Assembly (NCBI GenBank): GCA_013001965.1
Contig: JABDLA010000096.1
Coordinates: 1-43,574, forward strand
Direction of reading: 5' to 3'
Length of the DNA stretch: 43,574 nucleotides
Source: Flavobacteriaceae bacterium
GTDB taxonomy: Bacteria > Bacteroidota > Bacteroidia > Flavobacteriales > Flavobacteriaceae
Shown: in pieces, positions 9,483 through 16,987 of the stretch
How the letters are laid out: every line of letters begins with the position of its first letter
Position numbering within the stretch: position 1 is the stretch's first letter
Notes under the pieces: model-generated
The model's input: only the letters and a program-made list of their open reading frames with translations
Told to the model about the DNA's origin: nothing
Database searches by the model: none
Translations under genes and position numbers: made by a program

Positions 9483-10387
9483 TGCTGTCGATAAAGAAAT
9501 ATGCTGCGATTGATATAGGTTCTAATGCTGTGCGATTATTAATTTCCAATATCCTTGAAGTTGAAGGAAAACCGGTCATGTTCAAAAAGAGTTCACTGGT
9601 TCGGGTTCCTATAAGACTTGGTGCCGATGTATTCCTGACGAAGTCCATTTCCAATGAAAATATTCAGCGCATGCTGGATACGATGTTGGCCTTTAAGTTA
9701 CTGATGAAATCCCATAAAGTGGAACGTTATAAGGCCTGTGCTACGTCGGCAATGCGCGAAGCTGATAATGGTGAAGACGTGGCCAAACTCATTTCAGAGG
9801 AGTCTCAAATCGATATTGATATTATCGATGGCCAGGAGGAAGCAGCTATTATCGCGGCCACAGACATCAATGAATATATCAGTAAGAATAAAAATTACCT
9901 TTATGTTGATGTTGGTGGAGGGAGCACCGAATTCACCATTATTCATAATGGTGAAAAAGTAGCATCACGATCTTTTCAGATCGGGACTGTTCGTCTTCTT
10001 AATGATATTGTATTACCGGACACCTGGAATGATGCTGAAGCATGGATCAAAGAAAGTACCAGTGAGTTTGAAGAGATCGATGTCATTGGATCCGGAGGTA
10101 ATATCAATAAATTATTTAAGATGTCTGGTGTGACTATTGGGAAACCATTGACCTATTTTTATTTGAGTTCATTTTTTCATACGTTGAATAGCTATACTTA
10201 TGAGGAACGCATTATTGAATTGAACCTAAATCCCGACAGGGCCGATGTCATCATTCCGGCGACCAGAATCTATTTATCTGCGATGAAATGGAGTAAGGCT
10301 CAGGACATCTATGTACCTAAGATCGGACTATCAGACGGGATCATTAAAAGTTTGTATTACGAAACCGTAAGCAGTAACAAGTTATAA
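9482..10387 (+). CDS. ppx: Exopolyphosphatase / Ppx-GppA family phosphatase
   Basis: 301 residues covering only the two actin-like ASKHA domains of the Ppx/GppA family; the C-terminal HD-like extension of the longer E. coli enzymes is absent, which is normal for the short Ppx class. Visible motifs are AAIDIGSNAVRLLI near residue 8 (phosphate 1 loop), CATSAMREA, and VDVGGGSTEF (phosphate 2 loop). It removes terminal phosphates from polyphosphate, and may also act on pppGpp. The start overlaps the ppk stop. The stop (10385-10387) directly abuts the stop of the convergent miaE gene, with no room for a terminator. Confidence 0.92.
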   Translation: MLSIKKYAAIDIGSNAVRLLISNILEVEGKPVMFKKSSLVRVPIRLGADVFLTKSISNENIQRMLDTMLAFKLLMKSHKVERYKACATSAMREADNGEDVAKLISEESQIDIDIIDGQEEAAIIAATDINEYISKNKNYLYVDVGGGSTEFTIIHNGEKVASRSFQIGTVRLLNDIVLPDTWNDAEAWIKESTSEFEEIDVIGSGGNINKLFKMSGVTIGKPLTYFYLSSFFHTLNSYTYEERIIELNLNPDRADVIIPATRIYLSAMKWSKAQDIYVPKIGLSDGIIKSLYYETVSSNKL

Positions 10388-10969
10388 CTAGCCATGAATC
10401 GTTTGGCTCTTGCCAAGATCTTTCATGATCTCGGCTTCAAATTCGAGTAGGGCCTTCCATTTTTCATCCACTTCTTTCCGGTCTCCATATTGTCTGGCAA
10501 AGCTCAGAAACATGGTATAATGATTGGCTTCACTCACCATAAGCTTGCGGTAAAATTCGGCGAGTTCTTTATCTTCCAATTCTTCCGATAACAGTCTGAA
10601 ACGCTCACAACTTCTCGCTTCGATCAATGCGGCATATAATAAGCGATGGATCAAATGAGTAGTTCGGCTGCCGCCCTTTGGGAAAAATCTGATAAGTTGA
10701 TTGACATAGTCATCTTTTCGGTCACGGCCAAGGGTCCATCCACGTGCAATGATCTTGTCATGCACCATTTTAAAATGGCTGATCTCCTCTTTGACTAAAG
10801 CAGTCATTTCCTGCACCAGATCGGTATATTCTGGGAAGCTCACAATTAATGATATGGCTGTACTGGCTGCCTTTTGCTCACAAAAAGCATGATCGGTAAG
10901 GATTTCCTCTATATTCTTTTCAACGATATTTACCCAACGCGGATCGGTTGGAAGTTTTAAACCAAGCAT
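10388..10969 (-). CDS. miaE: tRNA-(ms2io6A)-hydroxylase, MiaE-like
   Basis: 193 residues of the ferritin-like diiron MiaE family, which hydroxylates the isopentenyl group of the modified adenosine at tRNA position 37. The four-helix iron-binding residues can be seen in DHAFCEQKAAS, VKEEISHFKMVH, IEARSCERF and VSEANHYTMF, that is two sets of E plus ExxH. The gene follows dnaX by one base on the same strand, so it is probably read from the dnaX promoter. Its end abuts the ppx stop on the opposite strand. The family assignment is clear; the exact tRNA substrate depends on whether a MiaB-type enzyme exists elsewhere. Confidence 0.9.
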   Translation of the reverse strand: MLGLKLPTDPRWVNIVEKNIEEILTDHAFCEQKAASTAISLIVSFPEYTDLVQEMTALVKEEISHFKMVHDKIIARGWTLGRDRKDDYVNQLIRFFPKGGSRTTHLIHRLLYAALIEARSCERFRLLSEELEDKELAEFYRKLMVSEANHYTMFLSFARQYGDRKEVDEKWKALLEFEAEIMKDLGKSQTIHG

Positions 10970-10970
10970 A

Positions 10971-12725
10971 TTATAGATCGAGATCGAAGGTTTTTTTCAG
11001 AAGATCGATGTTTTTGTTTTTCTCCTTGAGTTTATTATACTTTTCTTCGGGTGTATAAGCATATTGTTTTTCCAAAGCTTCGTTTACCGAAATTGATAAA
11101 TTTATATCAAAATTATTCAGCTCTGTTCTCAAATGCCTTAGCAGATCTGTTTTCTGTCGTTCCAGTTCCAGCTTATTCGTCGCGTTTGGGAATTCAAGAA
11201 AAACAGTTGTGTCCTGAAGTTTGGGCGAATCAATTCGCAAAATTGAGGCGAAATTGAATTTACCTTTCCGTTCCATTTGATCGACATAGGTATTCCAGGA
11301 GGCATGTAATTGTTCTTCGGAAAAGGGTTCTTTGGGCAGCTCGTCCTCGTCCAAAATGACCTCCATCTGACGAATTTCGTGCTCCCTTTTCTTTTTGATG
11401 CTGCTCAGTGATAAGCCAGAAGATGCTTTTTGTTTACTCAGTATGATTTTTGGTCGTTTCTCAGCGATCTTCTTCGCGGTCGATTTTTCGACTACCACGG
11501 TTGCATCATCACCTATTGGAATTTCTTCAACTGAAGCTTCTGTATTCAGCTTTTCTTCTGCTAAATCCTTCTTCAATTCGTCAACTTCTACAATGATCGG
11601 GTCAATAACCTGCTTGTTAAAATAGGAGGCAGGGACTATGTAAGGCTTATTGTTTTTTTTTTCAGCAACAAAGGTAATCGAAGCAAGTTGCATCAGGCAT
11701 AATTCTACAAGAAGTCTTTGGTTTTTACTGGTCTTGTATTTCAGATCACAATCATTGGCCATTTCAATGGCTTTAAATAGAAATTCCTGACTCGTCTTCT
11801 TAGATTGCTCCAAGTACTTTTCTTTGGTCTGATCACCAACCTCCAAAAGCTCGATCGTCTCAGGCGTTTTGCACACCAATAAGTCTCTAAAATGAGATGC
11901 TAATCCGGCGATGAAGTGATGGCCGTCAAACCCTCTGGCGATGGTATCATTAAACTGAAGTAAAAGTTCTGGGATCTTATTCTCTAAAATAAGATCGGTG
12001 CTCTTAAAATAGGTCTCATAATCCAGAACATTTAAATTTTCGGTAACGGCCTGGCGTGTTAAATGTTTGCCGGAAAAACTCACAACGCGATCAAAAATAG
12101 ATAAGGCATCACGCATAGCGCCATCGGCTTTTTGGGCAATGATATGCAGGGCATCATCCTCAGCTTCCACCTTTTGTTGTTCGGCAATATACTTTAAGTA
12201 ATCTTTCACGTCATTAACCGTAATACGTTTAAAATCAAATATTTGACATCGCGACAATATTGTTGGAATGATCTTGTGTTTCTCTGTAGTAGCTAAGATG
12301 AAGATGCAATGTTTGGGAGGCTCTTCAAGCGTCTTTAAGAAGGCATTAAACGCCGACTGCGACAGCATATGCACCTCATCGATGATATAAACTTTGTATT
12401 TGCCTACCTGGGGAGGAATGCGCACCTGATCGGTTAGGTTTCTGATGTCGTCAACAGAGTTGTTCGAGGCGGCATCCAATTCAAAAATGTTAAATGCAAA
12501 ATCCTCATCATCCGATACATTTCCATCTTCCTGATTGATCATTTTGGCGAGTATACGTGCGCAGGTCGTTTTTCCTACACCACGAGGTCCTGTGAACAAC
12601 AGGGCCTGAGCCAAATGGTTATTTTCAATGGCATTGGTCAAAGTATTGGTAATAGCCTGCTGACCCACAACATCTTTAAAAGACTGTGGTCTGTATTTAC
12701 GGGCTGATACAATAAAATGTTCCAT
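10971..12725 (-). CDS. dnaX: DNA polymerase III subunit gamma/tau
   Basis: 584 residues from the ATG at 12725 (the track start at 12728 is a TTG one codon earlier). This is the clamp-loader ATPase of the replisome. It shows Walker A GPRGVGKT at 46-53, ELDAASNN near 82, Walker B VYIIDEVHML at 112-121, and sensor 1/arginine finger LATTEKHKIIPTILSRC at 144-160. Domain III follows, then a charged linker and a tau-like C-terminal region (from about 470). The four-cysteine zinc module usually found between Walker A and ELDAASNN is missing: the short loop there contains no cysteine. I see no obvious slippery-heptamer frameshift site for a short gamma form. miaE follows after one base. Confidence 0.96.
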   Translation of the reverse strand: MEHFIVSARKYRPQSFKDVVGQQAITNTLTNAIENNHLAQALLFTGPRGVGKTTCARILAKMINQEDGNVSDDEDFAFNIFELDAASNNSVDDIRNLTDQVRIPPQVGKYKVYIIDEVHMLSQSAFNAFLKTLEEPPKHCIFILATTEKHKIIPTILSRCQIFDFKRITVNDVKDYLKYIAEQQKVEAEDDALHIIAQKADGAMRDALSIFDRVVSFSGKHLTRQAVTENLNVLDYETYFKSTDLILENKIPELLLQFNDTIARGFDGHHFIAGLASHFRDLLVCKTPETIELLEVGDQTKEKYLEQSKKTSQEFLFKAIEMANDCDLKYKTSKNQRLLVELCLMQLASITFVAEKKNNKPYIVPASYFNKQVIDPIIVEVDELKKDLAEEKLNTEASVEEIPIGDDATVVVEKSTAKKIAEKRPKIILSKQKASSGLSLSSIKKKREHEIRQMEVILDEDELPKEPFSEEQLHASWNTYVDQMERKGKFNFASILRIDSPKLQDTTVFLEFPNATNKLELERQKTDLLRHLRTELNNFDINLSISVNEALEKQYAYTPEEKYNKLKEKNKNIDLLKKTFDLDL

Positions 12726-12742
12726 CAAAAATGATTGAATAA

Positions 12743-12750
12743 CAAAGGTA
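12743..12750 (-). promoter_or_regulatory. Candidate -7 promoter box of dnaX-miaE
   Basis: The minus strand reads TACCTTTG, a full match to TAnnTTTG. Transcription would start near 12736, about 11 nt before the dnaX ATG at 12725. No clear -33 TTG is seen. Confidence 0.45.
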
Positions 12751-12788
12751 AAAATTCAGTATAAAAATAGGAATTAAGTGGTCTTAAA

Positions 12789-12822
12789 TTGGAAGGAGTT
12801 ATTAACAATTTATGTATTTTTG
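12789..12822 (+). promoter_or_regulatory. rnpB promoter
   Basis: A -33 TTG (12789-12791) and a -7 TATTTTTG (12815-12822) have the expected Bacteroidota spacing of about 23 bp, and the -7 box ends a few bases before the predicted 5' end of RNase P RNA. This is the clearest housekeeping promoter in the window and supports using TAnnTTTG elsewhere. Confidence 0.7.
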
Positions 12823-12825
12823 CGG

Positions 12826-13135
12826 CCAAGCAGATCGCCTTATCGCTGTCTCGTTTAACGAGATGGAGGAAAGTCCGAACACCATAGTGCAGCATAGTGG
12901 TTAATGGCCACCGATCGTGAGATTAGGAAAAGTGCAACAGAAAGAATGTACAGGTTAAGCTGTAGTGAAATCAGGTAAACTCTATGTGGTGCAATGCCAT
13001 GTATACCAGCGCTTGAGCGTGGCACGCGCAATGCTGGTGGGTAGGCAGCTAAAGTGTATTGGTAACAATTCACTCAGATAAATGATAGGGATCACCTATA
13101 AGGTGATACAGAATTCGGCTTATAGATCTGCTTAA
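12826..13135 (+). ncRNA. rnpB: RNase P RNA, bacterial type A
   Basis: The catalytic RNA of RNase P, which matures tRNA 5' ends. The hallmark GAGGAAAGTCCGAACACCA-type P4/J region starts near 12862, and the 3' P4 partner occurs as ACAGAATTCGGCTTAT near 13108-13123. The terminal helix P1 is visible as AAGCAGATC (12828-12836) pairing perfectly with GATCTGCTT (13125-13133). Its length of about 310 nt is a little short of the E. coli RNA. A strong promoter precedes it and a perfect hairpin terminator follows. The minus-strand ORF at 12855-13073 is a shadow. Confidence 0.96.
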
Positions 13136-13142
13136 GCATAAA

Positions 13143-13175
13143 TAAACCCTTTTTAAGATTCTTAAAAAGGGTTTA
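13143..13175. terminator. Bidirectional terminator hairpin between rnpB and a convergent lipoprotein gene
   Basis: A perfect 15-bp inverted repeat TAAACCCTTTTTAAG / CTTAAAAAGGGTTTA with a 3-base loop starts 8 bp after the end of rnpB. The lipoprotein gene on the opposite strand ends at 13217, so the same hairpin can serve both transcripts. Confidence 0.85.
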
Positions 13176-13216
13176 TCATTAAAAATGGTTGATTAAAAAT
13201 TGGTTATTAAAAGAAT

Positions 13217-13738
13217 TTAATTTTCAGCTTCGGTTTCAGCCTCGGCCTCTGCTGCTGCAGCAATAGCTTCAAATTCAGCATTCATCGCAGTAGCATCAAA
13301 ATAAACATGTTCTGTTACTATTTTACCATCAACAAATCGAACTGCTAAATGAACTGGAATAGCCAGACTTTTATTTGTAGCAGCAATGGTGCCCTTATGA
13401 GTAGCCCAATAGTACACCCAGGTTTGGTCTTTCTTATCTAAGACCATTTCGATGTGGTCGTCTTCACGATCAAAACCATAGGACGACATTGCGGCGGACA
13501 TTCCTTTCAGGCCTTCTACACGCTCATCAACAGAAACAGCTTCCGTTGAATTGACATAGATCTTGGCGGTATCTGCAAAATGACTTCTCCATTTATCCCA
13601 GTCTGCAGCTTCATAAGCCGCAATTCCAGCTTTTAAGGTCTCAATTTCAGCCGATTCGGCATAATAACGTTTTTCCTCTGCTTGCTGACATCCTGCGAAG
13701 AGTATGGCAACAACAACTATATACATTAAATTTCTCAT
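13217..13738 (-). CDS. Lipoprotein with SnoaL/NTF2-like fold
   Basis: 173 residues. The N-terminus has a lipoprotein signal with lipobox LFAGC (Cys16), so it should be anchored in the envelope. The mature part resembles SnoaL/DUF4440-type NTF2-like domains: an initial helix (IAAYEAADWDKWRSHFADTAKIYV), then beta strands such as HIEMVLDKKDQTWVYYWAT and VHLAVRFVDGKIVTEHVYFD. The C-terminal tail is a low-complexity Ala/Glu run. No catalytic function can be named. It follows the 265-residue exported protein by 3 bases and is probably in the same operon. Confidence 0.7.
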   Translation of the reverse strand: MRNLMYIVVVAILFAGCQQAEEKRYYAESAEIETLKAGIAAYEAADWDKWRSHFADTAKIYVNSTEAVSVDERVEGLKGMSAAMSSYGFDREDDHIEMVLDKKDQTWVYYWATHKGTIAATNKSLAIPVHLAVRFVDGKIVTEHVYFDATAMNAEFEAIAAAAEAEAETEAEN

Positions 13739-13741
13739 ATC

Positions 13742-14539
13742 TTAATCATCTACAGCCATTCTGCTGTCTTTTTTCGGTTTATAGCTAAGTTCTGGCCTGA
13801 CGTTTCCTGTAAATTCCTCGAATTTTGTAGCCAATGCCATGACTTTTCCAAAAACAGGACCTGCAGCTTCCCCTAATAATTTATCGTTAGCCGCCGATCT
13901 TTGTTCCATATCAATAGGATCCTTAGCTGAAACTGCCACCATATAAAAGGTGTCCATGGTTCCAAAGCCGTTACTGTATACCCTATAATTCATTTCTGAG
14001 TTTTTACTCGCAAAAAGATCTTTAACACCTTTCATGGCCTTGCTCATTGCGGCTCGGTCTTTAGGTAAGTGATGGATGTAATAAAATTTACGATAGTTTT
14101 CACCCTCAGGAGTTTGTGTTATGCCGTCAGGCATATACGTTAATTCCTTGTTCATGCTGATCACATAATCACCATGTTTGTCATAGCAAGGACCAAAGCC
14201 AGACATGAGTTCAGTCAAGGCATCATTACCCATCGCTTCACTTAATTCAGTCCACCATGAATTGTCATCGAGATCGGCCATGCTTTCAATAGGCGTAACC
14301 CACATATACCGAAAATCATCGGTAACGGAAGACAACCAGCTTGTCGATTGGATATTGTGCTTCTTCATTGCATCAGCCAATGCTTTTGAAGTTTTTTCAT
14401 ATTCGGCTAGCATTGAAGGTTTGACCTGGTCCTCATGGACGACGTACATTTGAGATTTTTTTTCATCCTGGGCATAGATATTGCCCACGAAAAGAACGGC
14501 TGCCAGCATTAATAACAACCTGCATTTCATTGATTTCAT
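13742..14539 (-). CDS. Exported protein of unknown function, possibly two ABM-like domains
   Basis: 265 residues with a clear signal peptide (MKSMKCRLLLMLAAVLFVGNIYAQ). The mature region appears to hold two similar halves: each begins with a strand such as MYVVHEDQVKPSMLAEYE or YRKFYYIHHLPKDRAAMSKAM and includes helices rich in Ala/Met, reminiscent of ferredoxin-like dimeric alpha-beta barrel (ABM/NIPSNAP-like) modules. That comparison is tentative. It is followed after 3 bases by the NTF2-like lipoprotein, which suggests the two work together in the periplasm. Upstream lies an inverted repeat TGGCA-N6-TGCCA (14627-14642). Confidence 0.65.
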   Translation of the reverse strand: MKSMKCRLLLMLAAVLFVGNIYAQDEKKSQMYVVHEDQVKPSMLAEYEKTSKALADAMKKHNIQSTSWLSSVTDDFRYMWVTPIESMADLDDNSWWTELSEAMGNDALTELMSGFGPCYDKHGDYVISMNKELTYMPDGITQTPEGENYRKFYYIHHLPKDRAAMSKAMKGVKDLFASKNSEMNYRVYSNGFGTMDTFYMVAVSAKDPIDMEQRSAANDKLLGEAAGPVFGKVMALATKFEEFTGNVRPELSYKPKKDSRMAVDD

Positions 14540-14626
14540 AATTTTGGTTTTTGGTTAATATATATTCATTGAATTAATAGTCGAAAGTATTAACCATGCA
14601 ATAAGAATGTAAGCAACGCAAATAAG

Positions 14627-14642
14627 TGGCAATATTGTGCCA
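14627..14642. repeat. Short inverted repeat upstream of the exported-protein operon
   Basis: TGGCA-ATATTG-TGCCA, a 5-bp dyad with 6-base spacer, lies about 90 bp before the start at 14539. It could be an operator. Its resemblance to a sigma-54 site fails on spacing (9 rather than 10 bases between GG and GC). Confidence 0.3.
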
Positions 14643-14756
14643 TGACAAAAAAGTAGAAGGTTCAAGAATAAAGGACGCGTCGTGAGTGAAAGTTGTTCTA
14701 AAGTAATAAAATTAATTGAAATCAGCAAATAAACTACTAATAATGAGCGATTTTAA

Positions 14757-15290
14757 TTACGCAAAAAATGAGAATGCACTTCCACCATAGTGCTTAACTT
14801 GCTGGAATTGATCTAAATTAGAAAGATCGGTATGTTTTGAATGTTCTATAATCAATAATCCGCCCTCTTTTAGCAAATCATTAGCAAAGACCAGACTTGG
14901 GATCGATCCAAACTGATCATCTGTAAAGTGATAAGGAGGATCGGCAAAAATAATATGATAGGTCTGACGCGTATTGGAAAGATATTTAAAGACGTCGCTT
15001 TTAATGGTCTCAATGGGCATCTCAAGCTGTTGCGCAGTCTCATTAATAAAATGTAGGCATCTAAGGTCCTGATCAACCGCTGTAATGGTTGAGCTGCCGC
15101 GGGAAGCAAATTCATAACTGATACTTCCGGTACCGCTAAACAGGTCGAGTACAGAAAGCTCATCAAAATAATACGTATGATTAAGGATATTGAACAAGGC
15201 TTCCTTGGCCATATCTTTAGTGGGACGTACCGGTAATCTTTTCGGAGCGTTTATTTTTCTACCCTTATGTAGGCCTGAAATAATACGCAT
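14757..15290 (-). CDS. rsmD: 16S rRNA (guanine(966)-N(2))-methyltransferase
   Basis: 177 residues, the usual RsmD size. It methylates G966 of 16S rRNA with S-adenosylmethionine. Visible are MRIISGLHKGRKI at the N-terminus, RPTKDMAKEALFNIL, the SAM-binding motif I VLDLFSGTGSISYEFASRG, and the amino-methyltransferase motif IV ADPPY. Its ATG shares a base with the stop of the upstream DUF3822 gene, a coupling I recognise as common in Bacteroidota. Confidence 0.95.
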   Translation of the reverse strand: MRIISGLHKGRKINAPKRLPVRPTKDMAKEALFNILNHTYYFDELSVLDLFSGTGSISYEFASRGSSTITAVDQDLRCLHFINETAQQLEMPIETIKSDVFKYLSNTRQTYHIIFADPPYHFTDDQFGSIPSLVFANDLLKEGGLLIIEHSKHTDLSNLDQFQQVKHYGGSAFSFFA

Positions 15291-16132
15291 CAGATGCTAT
15301 TTAAAAGGACGAAATTTTTATGAATATCAGTATCGATACCGTCATAAAGCTCATAGTTTAAGGAAGGTTTGTTTACACTAATATGTCTTACATAAGTGTA
15401 TGCAATATCATACAGTTCATCGCTTTCATCAATATGTCCTAATAAGATCAACTCAAATTCTTCGGGATTTAATTGCAGTTGCTCGGCCGTGAACAGGATG
15501 TAGTAAATGAAATCTTCTTTCGATTGATAATCGAATATATTGAATAGCTTGAGTCCATTAGTGTCAATGACCAGTATTTCAAAATGATGCTTTCCAACAT
15601 GTACGTACATTTTTTCAGAAGCGGTGTTCTTTTCCAGGAGTAAAATGCTTTCGATAAGCACACTTGAGTAATGACGGTATTCAAAAGCACCGAATTTATC
15701 ATACAAATAGTTATTTACATTCATATAGGGAACATAAACCACCATACTATCGTTGACCTCAATGGCATCATGGGTCATGACGTCATTTTGTAAAATCCTT
15801 GAGTTGAACTTTAAATAATCAGCTAGATGATCCTCATCGAATAATGATTTGGGGACAACTGTAGACAATTCATTGTCATAAATTAAATTCACCGATTTGA
15901 ACGGGCCTTGTAATTTGGTATTCGAGTTAAAATGGGCAGTTAAGTTATCCAGAAGTTCGACTGGATTTACACGTCTTTTGAAATCCTCGGCAGTAAAATA
16001 AACTATGGTATTTTGGTCTCGATCTAAGACGCAAAAAGAAAGTCCATTCAAGCTCACTTGAATGGACAATATATTTGAACTTAATTCGTCTATATTAGTT
16101 GTCTGTTGAATAGTTTTTTGGCCAGTTTCCAT
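15290..16132 (-). CDS. DUF3822 family protein
   Basis: 280 residues. The sequence matches my memory of the Bacteroidota DUF3822 family that sits next to rsmD (ILSIQVSLNGLSFCVLD near the start, HVGKHHFEILVIDTNGLKLFN and FDYQSKEDFIYYILFTAEQL in the middle). It may have an actin-like ASKHA-type fold, but no catalytic role is known to me. The gene overlaps rsmD by one base and its own start lies 38 bases inside the upstream membrane-protein gene, so three genes form one coupled operon. Confidence 0.85.
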   Translation of the reverse strand: METGQKTIQQTTNIDELSSNILSIQVSLNGLSFCVLDRDQNTIVYFTAEDFKRRVNPVELLDNLTAHFNSNTKLQGPFKSVNLIYDNELSTVVPKSLFDEDHLADYLKFNSRILQNDVMTHDAIEVNDSMVVYVPYMNVNNYLYDKFGAFEYRHYSSVLIESILLLEKNTASEKMYVHVGKHHFEILVIDTNGLKLFNIFDYQSKEDFIYYILFTAEQLQLNPEEFELILLGHIDESDELYDIAYTYVRHISVNKPSLNYELYDGIDTDIHKNFVLLNSI

Positions 16133-16835
16133 TTGTATTCACTTCTTCCATTGATCCTACTACTATTGCATCACCATTAACACCATCAACGGATACCACC
16201 TGGTTCTCTTTGGCGATCAGGTATTTATCTTGTCCGTCTAAAATTAATCTTTTTGGAGCTCTCACCTCAAAAACAGGAATCTTAATATCGTTTTGTTCAA
16301 TGACGCCTGCTTTTAATTCATATTTTTCACCAACCTTACCAACAGGTAAATTCATCATCGTCTTATACCTTGGATCAGCACCAAATAATGAATCTCTAAC
16401 CGAAACAAAATCCAGAGTATCAATTACTACGATATCCTTAAATGTTTCAACACCGCCAAATCGTCGCGTTGCCTCAACGTCAAGTACGCTGGTATCTCTT
16501 CTTTGTGTAATTGTGAAACTGTCTGTTTCAATAAATCGAACCAGTTTGTTCCAATCGTCAGCGAATTGACCGGTAACAGTACGATGCGCCAATTGCGAAT
16601 CCCTTATGTCGATCAGGTTATCAATAACCTTGGCATAACGCTGGTCCTTTATTTTGTTAAATTCAATCTCGCCATAAACTGACATGAATGTTTTATAGCC
16701 CAAAAATGCGATTAAAATCCAAAGCCCAAGTAAAATAAGTGGCTTGACTTTCTTAGGAACAAATTTATCAATCAGCCAAACAATACCGATTGTAAGGAGG
16801 ATTACGACAATTACAGCAATAATTATTGTTAACAT
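16095..16835 (-). CDS. Conserved membrane-anchored protein of unknown function
   Basis: 246 residues. Two transmembrane segments occupy about residues 2-22 (IIIAVIVVILLTIGIVWLI) and 33-51 (LILLGLWILIAFLGYKTF); the rest is a soluble domain, likely periplasmic, containing a conserved-looking block DNLIDIRDSQLAHRTVTGQFADDWNKL. I recognise this as a hypothetical Bacteroidota protein found with DUF3822 and rsmD, with no assigned role. It overlaps the DUF3822 gene by 38 bases, an unusually long overlap. A TAGATTTG box precedes it. Confidence 0.75.
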   Translation of the reverse strand: MLTIIIAVIVVILLTIGIVWLIDKFVPKKVKPLILLGLWILIAFLGYKTFMSVYGEIEFNKIKDQRYAKVIDNLIDIRDSQLAHRTVTGQFADDWNKLVRFIETDSFTITQRRDTSVLDVEATRRFGGVETFKDIVVIDTLDFVSVRDSLFGADPRYKTMMNLPVGKVGEKYELKAGVIEQNDIKIPVFEVRAPKRLILDGQDKYLIAKENQVVSVDGVNGDAIVVGSMEEVNTNGNWPKNYSTDN

Positions 16836-16872
16836 AGTTAGTTTATTAATTTATATATATTCAGGCATAACG

Positions 16873-16880
16873 CAAATCTA
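16873..16880 (-). promoter_or_regulatory. Candidate -7 box for the membrane protein-DUF3822-rsmD operon
   Basis: The minus strand reads TAGATTTG, fitting TAnnTTTG. The start of transcription would be near 16866, about 31 nt before the ATG at 16835. Confidence 0.45.
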
Positions 16881-16951
16881 CAATTTTTTTTTATTCGTGA
16901 AAGTGAATATAATAAAAATCATTTTATATGTTTTCTAATATTATTATTATG

Positions 16952-16959
16952 TAGGTTTG
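16952..16959 (+). promoter_or_regulatory. Candidate -7 box for the helicase-DUF4126 operon
   Basis: TAGGTTTG fits TAnnTTTG and lies 28 bp before the ATG at 16988. It is arranged back to back with the minus-strand box at 16873-16880. Confidence 0.45.
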
Positions 16960-16987
16960 GAAGATGATATAATCGTATGGAAAGTTA

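Noticed and set aside
12855-13073. 72-residue minus-strand ORF
   Set aside because: It lies wholly inside RNase P RNA on the opposite strand.
14627-14642. Second sigma-54 site on the minus strand (TGGCACAATATTGC)
   Set aside because: The spacing between GG and GC is 9 instead of 10 bases; kept only as a possible operator dyad.
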